A stretch of 64,000 nucleotides of DNA from Rhizobium sp. R635 (GCF_002211285.1 NZ_LOKX01000001.1:434001-498000), one strand, 5' to 3'; counted from the stretch's first letter, positions 9,752 through 18,990 are shown. Notes: generated by a model from the sequence alone, not told the origin. Numbers and translations: made by a program.

Positions 9752-9766
9752 ATTCCCTAGTTTAGT

Positions 9767-10690
9767 TCAGCCTTCCGGCAAAGGCACGAATTCCTCTTCG
9801 TCGCCTGGAACGATATCGAAGCGGCCGGTGCGCCACTCCTCTTTCGCTTTTTCGATCCGCTCCTTCGAGGAAGAAACGAAATTCCACCAGATATAGCGTT
9901 TCGAATTCAGCGCCGCGCCGCCGAAGAGCATCAGGTGACAGCCGTCGCTGCCCGCTTCGAGCGTGATCGCATCGCCGGGCCGGAAGACCAGCAACTGATC
10001 GGCGGCGAAACGGTCGCCTGCGATGACGACCTCGCCCGACAGCACGTAGACGGCCCGCTCCTCATGGCCCGCGCCGAAGGGAAATTTGGCGCCCGGCTCC
10101 AGGTTCAAATCGACATAGAGCGTATCGGAGAAAACGCCGACGGGGGATGTCATGCCTTCGAACGAGCCGATGACGACACGTCCGCGCACGCCGCTCGCCT
10201 CGATCAGCGGCATGTCGGTCTTTTCCGTGTGAGCGAAGGAGGGGGCGATCTCCTCCTTGTCGTCCGGCAGCGCCAACCAGGTCTGCAGCCCGGACATCAG
10301 CAGTGGATGGCCGCGCAGATTGTCGGGCGTCCGTTCGGAATGCACGATGCCGCGCCCCGCCGTCATCAGGTTGATGTCGCCGGGCCGGATGACCTTTTCG
10401 GTGCCGAGACTGTCGCGATGGCGGATCTCGCCGTCGAAGAGATAAGTGACGGTGGAAAGTCCGATATGCGGATGCGGCTTGACGTCGAGCGCTTCGTTCG
10501 GTTTCAGGATCGCCGGCCCCATGCGGTCGAAGAAAATGAACGGCCCGACGAGCCGTCGCTGTCTCGTGGGCAGCGCGCGGCGCACCTGGAAGCCGCCGAT
10601 ATCGCTGGTGCGCGGGATGATCAGGTTCTCGATCGCGTCGCAGGCGAAGGCATCGCCGGGCAGGGGATCTTTACCGGGAAAGAAGGACAT
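9767..10690 (-). CDS. Pirin family protein
   Basis: A 307-residue two-domain cupin of the pirin family. The N-terminal metal site is visible as KPHPHIGLSTVTYLF and GRGIVHSERTP; the second cupin half has GHEERAVYVLSGEV. Pirins bind iron, some have quercetin dioxygenase activity and others act as co-regulators; which applies here cannot be told. The frame continues open upstream to 11137, but that part is antisense or out-of-frame to the dehydrogenase gene. ATG at 10690 (MSFFPGKDPLPG) gives the standard N-terminus and follows GATCGGAGATCCGAC. It lies 70 bases downstream of the short-chain dehydrogenase gene on the same strand and may be co-transcribed with it. Confidence 0.9.
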   Translation of the reverse strand: MSFFPGKDPLPGDAFACDAIENLIIPRTSDIGGFQVRRALPTRQRRLVGPFIFFDRMGPAILKPNEALDVKPHPHIGLSTVTYLFDGEIRHRDSLGTEKVIRPGDINLMTAGRGIVHSERTPDNLRGHPLLMSGLQTWLALPDDKEEIAPSFAHTEKTDMPLIEASGVRGRVVIGSFEGMTSPVGVFSDTLYVDLNLEPGAKFPFGAGHEERAVYVLSGEVVIAGDRFAADQLLVFRPGDAITLEAGSDGCHLMLFGGAALNSKRYIWWNFVSSSKERIEKAKEEWRTGRFDIVPGDEEEFVPLPEG

Positions 10691-10760
10691 GTCGGATCTC
10701 CGATCACAAACTCTGCGATCAGAGATAGTGCCTGGCGGTCCATTACGAAAGAGCGCCGGC

Positions 10761-11528
10761 TCAGATCGCGGTGAAGCCGTTGTCGACGAAGAGATGAGCG
10801 CCGTTGACGAAGCTCGACTCGTCACTGGCGAGATAAAGAGCGGCCCGCGCCACATCTTCCGGTTCGCCGATCCGTCCCTGCTGCGCGGCGATGGCGGCAT
10901 CCGAAACGTCGACGCCGAGCGCCTGCAGGTCGGCGACCTCGCGCAACCCATGCGGCGTGCGGATGAAGCCGGGGCAGACGGCGTTGCAGCGGATGTTGCG
11001 GTCGCGAAACTCCACCGCGATGGCGCGGGCAAACATGTGCACGGCGCCCTTCGTCGTATCGTAAAGCACTTCCATCGGCGTGGCGGCGACCGCCGAGATC
11101 GACGAGGTGCAGACGATCGAACCGCCGCCGGCCGCAATCATCTTCGGCAGCACGGCCTTGGTCATCAGGAACATGGAACGCACATTGACGGCATGCAGCC
11201 AATCCCATTCCTGAACGGTCGTTTCGAGGAACGGTTTGATGACGATCGTGCCGGCGTGATTGAAGAGCACCGTCACCGCGCCATAACGTTCCTCGACGCC
11301 CGCGACGGCTGCATTGACGGCTGCTTCGTCCGAGACATCGGCCGTCCAGTGATCGGCTTCGCCGCCGGCATCACGGATCGCCTTGACGGTCTCGGCCGCC
11401 GCCTGGCCGTTGCGGTCGATGATCGCGACGCGCGCCCCTTCCACCGCAAAAAGCTTCGAGGCTGCGCCGCCCATGCCCGTGGCGCCGCCTGATATAATGG
11501 CGACCTTGCCCTTCAATCTGTCCGTCAT
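10761..11528 (-). CDS. SDR-family NAD(P)-dependent oxidoreductase
   Basis: A 255-residue classical short-chain dehydrogenase. The nucleotide-binding motif SGGATGMGGAASKLF lies near residue 13, NHAG near residue 88, the serine region CTSSISAV near 140 and the catalytic YDTTK pair near 155. The C-terminus ends in VNGAHLFVDNGFTAI, a common classical-SDR ending. An aspartate-type position after beta-2 (AIIDRNGQ) suggests NAD preference over NADP. The substrate is not predictable. It lies upstream of the pirin gene on the same strand and downstream of xseB with an 85-base gap. Confidence 0.9.
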   Translation of the reverse strand: MTDRLKGKVAIISGGATGMGGAASKLFAVEGARVAIIDRNGQAAAETVKAIRDAGGEADHWTADVSDEAAVNAAVAGVEERYGAVTVLFNHAGTIVIKPFLETTVQEWDWLHAVNVRSMFLMTKAVLPKMIAAGGGSIVCTSSISAVAATPMEVLYDTTKGAVHMFARAIAVEFRDRNIRCNAVCPGFIRTPHGLREVADLQALGVDVSDAAIAAQQGRIGEPEDVARAALYLASDESSFVNGAHLFVDNGFTAI

Positions 11529-11613
11529 TTCTCTGTCCCCTCATCGTTCCGAAAGGGATCATAGATCGGCCGCAAGCCGATCGCCAAGCGTCTTCGAAAA
11601 CTCTTCGGTCGGC

Positions 11614-11865
11614 TCAGGCGCCGTCCAGCGGCTCGACGCCCTGCGGCTTGCCGGCGCGGTCGAGCCGGATCTTCTCGATACGGTTCTCGGCGGTCGAAAG
11701 CAGGGTTTCGCAATGTTTCTTCAGCGCTTCGCCGCGCTCGTAGATCTCGATCGATTCATCAAGCGCCACGTCGCCGCGTTCAAGCCGCGCGACGATGCTT
11801 TCGAGTTCGGCGACCGCCTTTTCGAAGGAAAGGCCCGATACTTCAGGCTTGGCGCTGTCAGTCAT
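11614..11865 (-). CDS. xseB: Exodeoxyribonuclease VII small subunit
   Basis: XseB pairs with the large subunit XseA to degrade single-stranded DNA to oligonucleotides. The 83-residue product has the diagnostic helical core [18 protein letters not shown] followed by [19 protein letters not shown]. The ATG at 11865 is two bases past the stop of the upstream deacetylase-like gene; a TTG two codons earlier would overlap that stop, so either is possible, but the ATG is favoured. No xseA is present in the window. Co-transcription with the histone-deacetylase-like gene is a familiar rhizobial arrangement. Confidence 0.93.
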   Translation of the reverse strand: MTDSAKPEVSGLSFEKAVAELESIVARLERGDVALDESIEIYERGEALKKHCETLLSTAENRIEKIRLDRAGKPQGVEPLDGA

Positions 11866-11867
11866 TC

Positions 11868-12803
11868 TCAACCCTTCATCATTCTCAGAATATGCATGCC
11901 CGCCGATTCGGCGAGCCCTTCCAGATCATAGCCGCCTTCGAGCAGGCTGACGACCCGGTTCTGCGCATGCCGGTCCGCCAGTTCCAGGATTCGCCCTGTC
12001 GCCCAGTCGAAATCCTCGCCCGTCAGATTGATCTGCGCCAGCGGATCGCGGTGATGCGCGTCGAAGCCGGCGGAGATGATGATGAGATCCGGCCGGAAAT
12101 CGGCAAGTGCGGGCAGCACCCGCGATTTGAACGCCTCGCGGAAATGGTCGCTGCCGACATTCGGCGAAAGCGGCGCATTGACGATGGTATTGTGCTTGCC
12201 CTTTTCCTCCTTGGCGCCGGTGCCGGGATAGAGCGGCATCTGGTGCGTCGAGCAGAACAGCACCGATGCATCGTCCCAGAAGATATCCTGCGTGCCGTTG
12301 CCGTGATGCACGTCCCAATCGACGATGGCGACGCGTTCGGCGCCATGCGTCTTTTGCGCGTGGCGAGCGGCGATCGCCGCATTGTTGAAGAAGCAGAAGC
12401 CCATCGCCGTCGTTTTCTCGGCGTGGTGCCCGGGCGGACGGGCGGCGACGAAGACATTGTCGGCCCGGCCGGTAAAGACGTCGTCGACGGCGGCCATCGC
12501 CCCGCCGATACCGGTGAGCGCCGCCTGCAGGCTCTTTTGGCTGGCGTAGGTATCGGCTTCGAGCTGGTTGATCCGATCTTCTTCCTCGGGAATTTCCCGC
12601 ATCACGGCGGCAAGATGCTCCTCCGGATGCGCAAGCAGCACAGCATCCTCGTTCGCCTGCGGCGCCTGTTTGCGGTCCAGCCGCTCGAAATTCGGATGTT
12701 CCAGCGCGACATTGATGGCGCGGATCCGGTCGGACCGCTCCGGATGGCCGGAGGGCGTCACATGTTCCAGGAAGATCGGGTGTTCGTAAAGACGGGTGCT
12801 CAT
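11868..12803 (-). CDS. Histone deacetylase family protein (acetylpolyamine/AcuC-like hydrolase)
   Basis: A 311-residue zinc-dependent arginase-fold deacetylase. Metal and catalytic motifs are intact: [10 protein letters not shown] (catalytic histidine pair, about residues 135-145), [30 protein letters not shown] and [14 protein letters not shown]. Bacterial members deacetylate acetylpolyamines, acetoin-related or other small acetyl substrates; the substrate here is unknown. The start is an ATG at 12803 ([15 protein letters not shown]) with ATAGAGTGTCTCC upstream. Its stop nearly abuts the xseB start, so the two genes are probably translated from one message. It is divergent from the thioesterase gene at 13003. 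Confidence 0.92.
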   Translation of the reverse strand: MSTRLYEHPIFLEHVTPSGHPERSDRIRAINVALEHPNFERLDRKQAPQANEDAVLLAHPEEHLAAVMREIPEEEDRINQLEADTYASQKSLQAALTGIGGAMAAVDDVFTGRADNVFVAARPPGHHAEKTTAMGFCFFNNAAIAARHAQKTHGAERVAIVDWDVHHGNGTQDIFWDDASVLFCSTHQMPLYPGTGAKEEKGKHNTIVNAPLSPNVGSDHFREAFKSRVLPALADFRPDLIIISAGFDAHHRDPLAQINLTGEDFDWATGRILELADRHAQNRVVSLLEGGYDLEGLAESAGMHILRMMKG

Positions 12804-13002
12804 GGAGACACTCTATCGGTCGCTTGTGACATGTTCCACAGCAGATGGGGCATTGCCCGTCGATTTCAACAAGCGCTGCTGCTGTGCTTCTGCAGGCTGT
12901 AACACTTTGAACCCTCGCAGATTTCACTCCTCAAACCAGTTCCGATCCAATGAATTATGCAGTAATGTCTGTTTTGGGGAATGGTGTAAGGCAGTATTGT
13001 TG

Positions 13003-13404
13003 ATGAGTCAGTCGAAACGCCCTGGTGTGGCGGAAATACGCGTGCCGTTTCGCGATGTCGATATGAACGGCCAGATGTTCCTGGCGTCCTATATTTCTTA
13101 CGCTGAATCCGTCATTGCGAGCTTCTGGTCGGCACGGCCCGATGTCGATGACGAACCGCTCTACAGCGCCAGCAAGATCTCCTGTATGCTTCACCGTCCG
13201 CTGCACCATGACGAGCCGGCGATCTTCACCGCCGCCGTCGACAAGATCGGCGTGCGCTCGATCGGCTTCCTCGTTTCGATCGACACCGGGGAGGAGCGCG
13301 CCGCCGAAGTCGAGATCATCTGGCAGGCCCGCAACCGAGAGGACAAATCGCCGGCCTCGCTGCCGGAGGACACACGGGATTGGCTTTATGGGTTTTTGGA
13401 TTAG
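13003..13404 (+). CDS. 4HBT-like (hotdog-fold) acyl-CoA thioesterase
   Basis: A 133-residue hotdog-fold protein of the 4-hydroxybenzoyl-CoA thioesterase/YbgC type. The key pattern FRDVDMNGQMFLASYISYAE carries the catalytic aspartate and the following helix; the later strand SISC-type segment and RSIGFLVSIDTG fit the fold. It probably hydrolyses an acyl-CoA, substrate unknown. The reading frame is open from 12796, but the ATG at 13003 (MSQSKRPGVAEIRV) places the first strand at the normal position, and the upstream part has no similarity to the family. It converges on the matR gene with 16 bases between the stops. Confidence 0.82.
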   Translation: MSQSKRPGVAEIRVPFRDVDMNGQMFLASYISYAESVIASFWSARPDVDDEPLYSASKISCMLHRPLHHDEPAIFTAAVDKIGVRSIGFLVSIDTGEERAAEVEIIWQARNREDKSPASLPEDTRDWLYGFLD

Positions 13405-13420
13405 TTCGTCTGGCGTCCAA

Positions 13421-14089
13421 TCATCTCGTCGCCATGCTCGCGACCAGATCGCTGAACCTCTCTCCCTGAATGCCGACATGCGTTCGCAGCAGGCGGCGAG
13501 CTTCGTCTCCGTCTCCGGCAAAGATCGCATCGACGATGGCGCAATGTTCCGAGAAGGAAGTCGACAAGCGGTTGCGCACGCGCAGTTGCAGACGGCGATA
13601 GGGTCGCAGGCGTCGGTGCAGTTGCACGCATTGCTCCTGTAGGAAATCGCTTCGGCTCGCGGCGTAGATGGCCTTATGGAATTCCTCGTTGTCGTAATAA
13701 TAGGCGTCGCTGTCGCCAGCGCCGGCCGATTGTTCGCAGCGGCCGTGGGTGGCGGTGATCGCTTCCCGGGAGGCTTTGTCCAGCCGGCGTGCGGCGAGCG
13801 ATCCCGCGAGGCCCTCGAGTTCCGCCATGACCTCGAACATCTCGTAGATGCGGTGCGGCCCCGGATCGATCACGATGGCGCCCCGGCGCGGACGGATTTC
13901 GATCAGCCCGATGGCGTCAAGCTGCATCAGCGCTTCGCGCACCGGCGTTCGCGACACGCCGAACCGATTGGCAAGCACCGTTTCATCAAGCCGTTCGCCT
14001 GGGGCGAATTCGTAGGAAAGTATTGCATTTTCAATCTCATCCCGAAGCCATCGGCCGACATTCTCGGACATTTGTTTTGCTTTCCTCAT
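13421..14089 (-). CDS. matR: GntR/FCD-family regulator of malonate genes (MatR)
   Basis: A 222-residue regulator with an N-terminal winged helix-turn-helix (LDETVLANRFGVSRTPVREAL, about residues 32-52) and an all-helical FCD effector domain containing FEVMAELEGLAG and NEEFHKAIY. It is divergent from matA-matB-matC, the arrangement described for Rhizobium leguminosarum bv. trifolii, where MatR represses the operon and malonate or a derivative relieves repression. The name therefore rests on both sequence type and position. The start may be the ATG at 14089 or the second ATG at 14071 (MSENVGRWLRDE), which begins closer to the usual domain edge. Candidate operators lie in the 146-base divergent gap. 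Confidence 0.88.
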   Translation of the reverse strand: MRKAKQMSENVGRWLRDEIENAILSYEFAPGERLDETVLANRFGVSRTPVREALMQLDAIGLIEIRPRRGAIVIDPGPHRIYEMFEVMAELEGLAGSLAARRLDKASREAITATHGRCEQSAGAGDSDAYYYDNEEFHKAIYAASRSDFLQEQCVQLHRRLRPYRRLQLRVRNRLSTSFSEHCAIVDAIFAGDGDEARRLLRTHVGIQGERFSDLVASMATR

Positions 14090-14104
14090 ACATGATTGTC
14101 ATTC

Positions 14105-14135
14105 TTGTATACACAAACATTGACGTCGTGTACGA
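14105..14135. promoter_or_regulatory. Candidate MatR operator region
   Basis: The divergent matR-matA gap contains TTGTATACACAA (14105-14116), built on the perfect 8-bp palindrome TGTATACA, and a related TCGTGTACGA (14126-14135) two helical turns on. FCD-type GntR regulators commonly bind TTGTATACAA-like sites, so this is the best candidate for MatR binding. The assignment is inferred from motif and position. Confidence 0.6.
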
Positions 14136-14235
14136 AACGTGACAATCTACATACTACCGGCGAAGTTCGGCGATGGGAAGCAGATGTCCAATGGCGCGCG
14201 CAATGCGGCCCGTCTTCGGAAGAGAGGAGAATGGC

Positions 14236-15660
14236 ATGCCTGAGGCTTCTTTCTTCACCGATATGCTGCAAAGCATCACGGATCACGGACGCCAGCTTCT
14301 GTTTTCCGGCTCGCGCAACACGCAGGCGGCCGCCAAAGCCGATCTCCAGACCCTCTGTGAAATGCTGCTGTCCAGCCGCGGTGAAGCCTCCGGCATAGCT
14401 CTTGCGGCCGAGATACTCGATCGCTGGGGTGCGTCCGAGAGCGAGGCCGCGCAGGCATTCTTCGACATGCTGCATGAAAAGTTCGGGCCCGATGCGAGCC
14501 GACTCGACCAGGCGATCGAAAATTACCGCACGGACAAAAGCTCCGCTGCGGTCATTGCGCTCCACCAGGCCGCGGAGCCGCGGCGGCAGGAACTCCTGCG
14601 CCGATTGAATCACGCGCCGAACGGCACCGCCAGGCTCGTGCGGATGCGTCAGCAGCTGCGGGCTTCCAAAGACCGATCCGAAGCCTATGACGCGCTGGAC
14701 GCCGACTTCACGCATCTGTTCGGCTCCTGGTTCAATCGCGGCTTTCTGACGCTCCGGCCCATCGACTGGACGACGCCGGCCTACATCCTTGAAAAGATCA
14801 TCCGATACGAGGCCGTGCACGAGATTGCCGGCTGGGAGGAGCTGCGCCGTCGCCTGGCGCCGGCCGACCGCCGATGCTTTGCCTTCTTCCATCCCCGATT
14901 GGCCGATGAGCCGCTCGTCTTCGTCGAGGTGGCTCTCACCCGTTCCGTGCCGAAGGCGATTGCCGACGTGCTCGACGAGGGGAGGGAGCAGATCAATGCC
15001 GACGAGGCGACGACGGCGGTCTTCTATTCCATCTCCAACTGCCAGGACGGCTTGCGCGGAATCTCGTTCGGCAATTTCCTGATCAAGCAGGTCGTGGAAG
15101 ATCTGCGCCGAGATCTGCCCGGCCTGAAGAATTTCGTCACCCTGTCGCCCGTCCCGGGTTTTGCCCGTTGGCTTGCCAAGGCGCGCGCTTCGACCACCGA
15201 CCGGTTCCTGTCCGAAGCCTCCCTGAAAACGCTGATCTTGCTGGACGATCCGAACTGGCCCGACAACGACAACAGCGCGGCCGAAGTGGAGCGCGTGTTG
15301 CTGCCGCTTGCGGCGCGCTACTTCCTGGCCGAACGGACGCCGGAGGGCCGCCCCGTCGATCCTGTCGCCCGCTTCCATCTCGGCAACGGGGCGCGGCTTG
15401 AACGCGTGAATTTTCTCGGCGACCGCTCACCCAAGGCTATCGAGCAGGCACACGGTCTGATGGTCAACTACCTCTATAAGCTCGACGATATCGTGGCCAA
15501 CCACGAGGCTCTGGCGCAGCGCGGCGAGGTGATCGCCTCGCCCGCCGTCAAAAGCCTGCTCAACCAGAGCGACGAAGGCCGCCGCGGCGGCAGTGGCCAG
15601 CAGGGCTCTCGAGCCTTCGCACAACTTATGAACTCAACGCTTGGAGGAGGGCGAAAGTGA
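14236..15660 (+). CDS. matA: Malonyl-CoA decarboxylase
   Basis: MatA decarboxylates malonyl-CoA to acetyl-CoA, so that malonate carbon can enter central metabolism. The 474-residue product aligns over its whole length with the eukaryotic-type malonyl-CoA decarboxylase family: an N-terminal helical domain up to about residue 150, then the GNAT-like catalytic domain containing RRCFAFFHPRLADEPLVFVE, the ISNCQDGLRGISFGNFLIK region and the FHLGNGARLERVNFLGD segment. Frames are open upstream to 14173, but the ATG at 14236 follows a strong AGAGAGGAGA site. Its TGA overlaps the GTG start of matB by four bases, so the two are translationally coupled. Confidence 0.95.
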   Translation: MPEASFFTDMLQSITDHGRQLLFSGSRNTQAAAKADLQTLCEMLLSSRGEASGIALAAEILDRWGASESEAAQAFFDMLHEKFGPDASRLDQAIENYRTDKSSAAVIALHQAAEPRRQELLRRLNHAPNGTARLVRMRQQLRASKDRSEAYDALDADFTHLFGSWFNRGFLTLRPIDWTTPAYILEKIIRYEAVHEIAGWEELRRRLAPADRRCFAFFHPRLADEPLVFVEVALTRSVPKAIADVLDEGREQINADEATTAVFYSISNCQDGLRGISFGNFLIKQVVEDLRRDLPGLKNFVTLSPVPGFARWLAKARASTTDRFLSEASLKTLILLDDPNWPDNDNSAAEVERVLLPLAARYFLAERTPEGRPVDPVARFHLGNGARLERVNFLGDRSPKAIEQAHGLMVNYLYKLDDIVANHEALAQRGEVIASPAVKSLLNQSDEGRRGGSGQQGSRAFAQLMNSTLGGGRK

Positions 15661-17171
15661 GCAACCATCTTTTCGACGCCATGCGGGCGGCAGCGCCCGG
15701 CGAGGCAGCGTTCATTCGGACCGGCAGCGGGCAGACATGGACCTATGGCGACGCCTTCGCCCTTTCCGGCCGCATTGCCAGCGCGATGGATGCGCTCGGC
15801 ATCCGCCCCGGCGACCGGGTTGCCGTGCAGGTCGAGAAAAGCGCCGAGGCATTGATCCTCTATCTCGCCTGTCTTCGCAGCGGCGCCGTCTACCTGCCGC
15901 TCAACACCGCCTATACGCTGGCCGAGCTCGATTATTTCATCGGCGATGCGGAGCCGCGCCTGGTGGTCGTTGCGCCGGCCGCTCGGGAAGGCGTGGAGAC
16001 GATCGCCAAGCGCCACGGCGCGATCGTCGAAACGCTCGATGCCGACGGCAGCGGCTCTTTACTCGATCTGGCGCGCGACGAGCCGGCCGATTTTGTCGAC
16101 GCCTCGCGCTCCGCCGATGATCTGGCTGCGATCCTCTACACCTCGGGAACGACGGGACGCTCCAAGGGAGCGATGCTCACGCATGGAAACCTGCTCTCGA
16201 ACGCCCTGACCCTGAGAGACTACTGGCGCGTCACGTCAGGCGACCGGCTGATCCATGCCCTGCCGATCTTCCACACGCATGGGCTCTTCGTCGCCACCAA
16301 CGTCACATTGCTCGCCGGCGCCTCGATGTTCCTGCTGTCGAAATTCGACGCCGACGAAGTCGTTTCACTGATGCCGCAGGCAACGATGCTGATGGGCGTG
16401 CCGACCTTCTACGTGCGCCTCCTGCAAAGCCCGCGCTTCGACAAAAAGGCGGCAGCCAGCATCCGCCTCTTCATATCAGGCTCGGCGCCGCTGCTTGCGG
16501 AAACACATACCGCGTTCCAGGCAAGGACCGGTCACGCGATTCTCGAGCGCTACGGCATGACGGAAACCAATATGAACACGTCGAACCCTTACGAGGGGAA
16601 GCGGATTGCCGGGACTGTCGGCTTCCCGCTGCCTGATGTGACGGTGCGCGTGACCGATCCCGCCACCGGGCAGGCGCTGCCTCCGGAACAAACCGGCATG
16701 ATCGAGATCAAGGGGCCGAACGTCTTCAAGGGTTATTGGCGCATGCCGGAGAAAACCGCGGCCGAATTCACCGCCGACGGTTTCTTCATCAGCGGCGATC
16801 TCGGCAAGGTCGACCGGGACGGCTATGTCCACATCGTCGGCCGCGGCAAGGATCTGGTGATCTCGGGCGGATACAACATCTATCCGAAAGAGGTCGAAAG
16901 CGAGATCGATCAGATCGAAGGTGTCGTCGAGAGCGCGGTGATCGGCGTGCCGCATCCCGATTTCGGAGAGGGCGTGACCGCCGTCGTCGTGTGCAAGCCG
17001 GGTGCCGTCCTCGATGAAAAGGGCATCGTCAGCGCCCTCCAGGACCGTCTCGCGCGCTATAAGCAGCCCAAACGCATCATCTTCGCCGAGGACTTGCCGC
17101 GTAATACGATGGGTAAGGTTCAGAAGAACATCCTGCGGCAGCAATACGCCGATCTCTACACCAGGACGTAA
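15657..17171 (+). CDS. matB: Malonyl-CoA synthetase (acyl-CoA ligase)
   Basis: MatB activates malonate with ATP and CoA to malonyl-CoA, the substrate of MatA. The 504-residue product is a complete ANL-superfamily adenylating enzyme: P-loop-like A3 motif YTSGTTGRSKGAML near residue 157, PIFHTHGLF, the A5 motif ERYGMTETNMNTSNPYEG, the A7/A8 hinge SGDLGKVDRDGYVHIVGRGKD (read in two parts) and the A10 lysine in RNTMGKVQKNIL. The MTETNMNTSNPY region is the malonate-specific form of the binding pocket known from MatB enzymes. The start is GTG at 15657, sharing GTGA with the matA stop. A 93-base gap separates it from matC. Confidence 0.96.
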   Translation: MSNHLFDAMRAAAPGEAAFIRTGSGQTWTYGDAFALSGRIASAMDALGIRPGDRVAVQVEKSAEALILYLACLRSGAVYLPLNTAYTLAELDYFIGDAEPRLVVVAPAAREGVETIAKRHGAIVETLDADGSGSLLDLARDEPADFVDASRSADDLAAILYTSGTTGRSKGAMLTHGNLLSNALTLRDYWRVTSGDRLIHALPIFHTHGLFVATNVTLLAGASMFLLSKFDADEVVSLMPQATMLMGVPTFYVRLLQSPRFDKKAAASIRLFISGSAPLLAETHTAFQARTGHAILERYGMTETNMNTSNPYEGKRIAGTVGFPLPDVTVRVTDPATGQALPPEQTGMIEIKGPNVFKGYWRMPEKTAAEFTADGFFISGDLGKVDRDGYVHIVGRGKDLVISGGYNIYPKEVESEIDQIEGVVESAVIGVPHPDFGEGVTAVVVCKPGAVLDEKGIVSALQDRLARYKQPKRIIFAEDLPRNTMGKVQKNILRQQYADLYTRT

Positions 17172-17264
17172 GGCGACCGCCCTCTGGGAGGAGGGCGTGC
17201 CGGCATCCCGTATCAATCTACAAACAGCAACTACGGCGCCGGAGGCGTCGGAGGGAGGGGAATC

Positions 17265-18614
17265 ATGGGTATTGAAATACTGGCCATAGGCATGCTGGTC
17301 GCCATGTTCATCATTGCGACGATCCAGCCGATCAACATGGGCGCGCTCGCCTTTGCCGGCGCCTTCGTGCTCGGCTCCATGACCATCGGGATGAAAACCA
17401 GCGATATTTTTGCCGGTTTTCCGAGCGATTTGTTCCTGACGCTGGTTGCCGTCACCTATCTCTTCGCCATAGCGCAGATCAACGGCACCATCGACTGGCT
17501 CGTCGAATGCGCCGTCCGACTGGTGCGTGGACGGATAGGCTTGATCCCGTGGGTGATGTTCCTCGTCGCCGCCGTCATCACCGGTTTCGGTGCCCTTGGG
17601 CCGGCCGCGGTCGCCATTCTCGCGCCCGTCGCGTTGAGCTTTGCCATCCAGTACCGCATTCACCCGGTCATGATGGGCCTGATGGTGATTCACGGCGCGC
17701 AGGCCGGCGGCTTCTCGCCGATCAGCATCTATGGCGGCATCACCAATCAGATCGTTGCGAAGGCCGGCCTGCCCTTCGCGCCGACGTCGTTGTTTCTCTC
17801 GAGCTTTTTCTTCAACCTGGCGATCGCGGTGCTGGTCTTCTTCGCTTTCGGCGGCGCAAAGGTCATGAAACACGTGCCTTCATCCTCCTTTGGCCCCTTG
17901 CCCGAACTGCATCCCGAAGGCGTGACGGCGTCGATCAGAGGTCACGGCGGCACGCCGGCAAAGCCGATCCGGGAACATGCCTATGGCACGGCGGCCGATA
18001 CCGCTGCGACGCTGCGTCTGAACAATGAAAGAATCACCACCCTGATCGGCCTGACGGCGCTCGGCATCGGCGCCCTGGTCTTCAAGTTCAATGTCGGTCT
18101 CGTCGCCATGACCGTGGCCGTCGCGCTGGCGCTGCTGTCCCCGAAAACGCAGAAGGCGGCAATCGACAAGGTCAGCTGGTCGACCGTGCTGCTGATATCA
18201 GGCATCATCACCTATGTCGGCGTCATGGAGAAGGCCGGTACGGTGGATTACGTCGCGAACGGCATATCCAGTCTCGGCATGCCGCTGTTGGTGGCGCTCC
18301 TGCTTTGCTTCACCGGCGCCATCGTCTCGGCCTTTGCATCCTCGACCGCGCTGCTCGGCGCCATCATCCCCCTTGCCGTTCCGTTCCTCCTGCAAGGACA
18401 TGTCAGCGCGGTCGGCGTGGTCGCTGCCATCGCGATCTCGACGACGATCGTCGATACCAGCCCCTTCTCCACCAACGGCGCGCTCGTGGTCGCCAATGCG
18501 CCGGATGACAGGCGAGAGCAGGTGCTGCGGCAGTTGCTGATCTACAGCGCGCTGATCGCCATCATCGGCCCGATCGTCGCCTGGATCGTGTTCGTCGTGC
18601 CTGGGCTGGTTTGA
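17265..18614 (+). CDS. matC: Malonate/dicarboxylate carrier MatC
   Basis: A 449-residue inner-membrane transporter with about 12 hydrophobic helices and the MatC N-terminal family signature (IQPINMGALAFAGAFVLGS; GGFSPISIYGGITNQIV). It is predicted to import malonate for the MatB-MatA pathway encoded directly upstream. A cytoplasmic loop rich in charged residues lies around residues 205-255 between two helical bundles. The repeated ITGFGALGPAAVAI and SAFASSTALLGAI re-entrant-like motifs resemble those of the ion-transporter superfamily. The ATG at 17265 follows GGAGGGAGGGGAATC, a strong ribosome site. It is the last gene of the cluster; a GC-rich hairpin around 18640-18667 follows without a T-run. 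Confidence 0.92.
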   Translation: MGIEILAIGMLVAMFIIATIQPINMGALAFAGAFVLGSMTIGMKTSDIFAGFPSDLFLTLVAVTYLFAIAQINGTIDWLVECAVRLVRGRIGLIPWVMFLVAAVITGFGALGPAAVAILAPVALSFAIQYRIHPVMMGLMVIHGAQAGGFSPISIYGGITNQIVAKAGLPFAPTSLFLSSFFFNLAIAVLVFFAFGGAKVMKHVPSSSFGPLPELHPEGVTASIRGHGGTPAKPIREHAYGTAADTAATLRLNNERITTLIGLTALGIGALVFKFNVGLVAMTVAVALALLSPKTQKAAIDKVSWSTVLLISGIITYVGVMEKAGTVDYVANGISSLGMPLLVALLLCFTGAIVSAFASSTALLGAIIPLAVPFLLQGHVSAVGVVAAIAISTTIVDTSPFSTNGALVVANAPDDRREQVLRQLLIYSALIAIIGPIVAWIVFVVPGLV

Positions 18615-18782
18615 CGGCGGATCGCCGAACCTATCATTGTCCGTCGCAGGTCATCGCCTGCGGCGGACAGCGTGAGTCGGCATGTCATGAAAATTTCATG
18701 TTCGGCCCATTGCCAGCGCCGAGAAAATAGTCCACATTTTTAGTAGGGAAACGAGATTTCCTGAAACAACGAAGGAGACTGA

Positions 18783-18962
18783 TTGAATACATTTTTTCCG
18801 GATGTGGTGCTCGTTGCATTCTTCATCCTCGCTTGCGCCTTGATCGCTGCACGAAAGCGCAGGTCGGGCAGTGGAAGCTCTGGTGACGGGGGAGGAGGTT
18901 GGTTCGGCACCTCGGATCACGGTGACTGTGATGGAGGTGGCGGAGATGGAGGAGGAGACTAG
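18783..18962 (+). CDS. Small membrane protein with Gly/Asp-rich C-terminus (59 aa)
   Basis: A TTG-start ORF with an excellent ribosome site (AAGGAG, then ACTGA) and a rho-independent terminator 28 bases after its TAG. The 59-residue product has an N-terminal hydrophobic helix (VVLVAFFILACALIAA), a basic stop-transfer RKRR, and a tail of glycine, serine, aspartate and one cysteine (GDGGGGWFGTSDHGDCDGGGG, read as parts). It therefore looks like a single-pass membrane microprotein with a flexible acidic tail. Glycine-rich tails of this sort follow signal or membrane segments in several uncharacterised rhizobial proteins. No function can be assigned. It lies 168 bases after matC and seems to be an independent transcription unit. 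Confidence 0.72.
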   Translation: MNTFFPDVVLVAFFILACALIAARKRRSGSGSSGDGGGGWFGTSDHGDCDGGGGDGGGD

Positions 18963-18990
18963 ATCAAACTGAAATAGAGAGACTGCCCCG

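Noticed and set aside
14086..15378. 430-codon minus-strand frame across matA
   Set aside because: It is antisense to matA and begins inside the matR promoter region; there is no family match.
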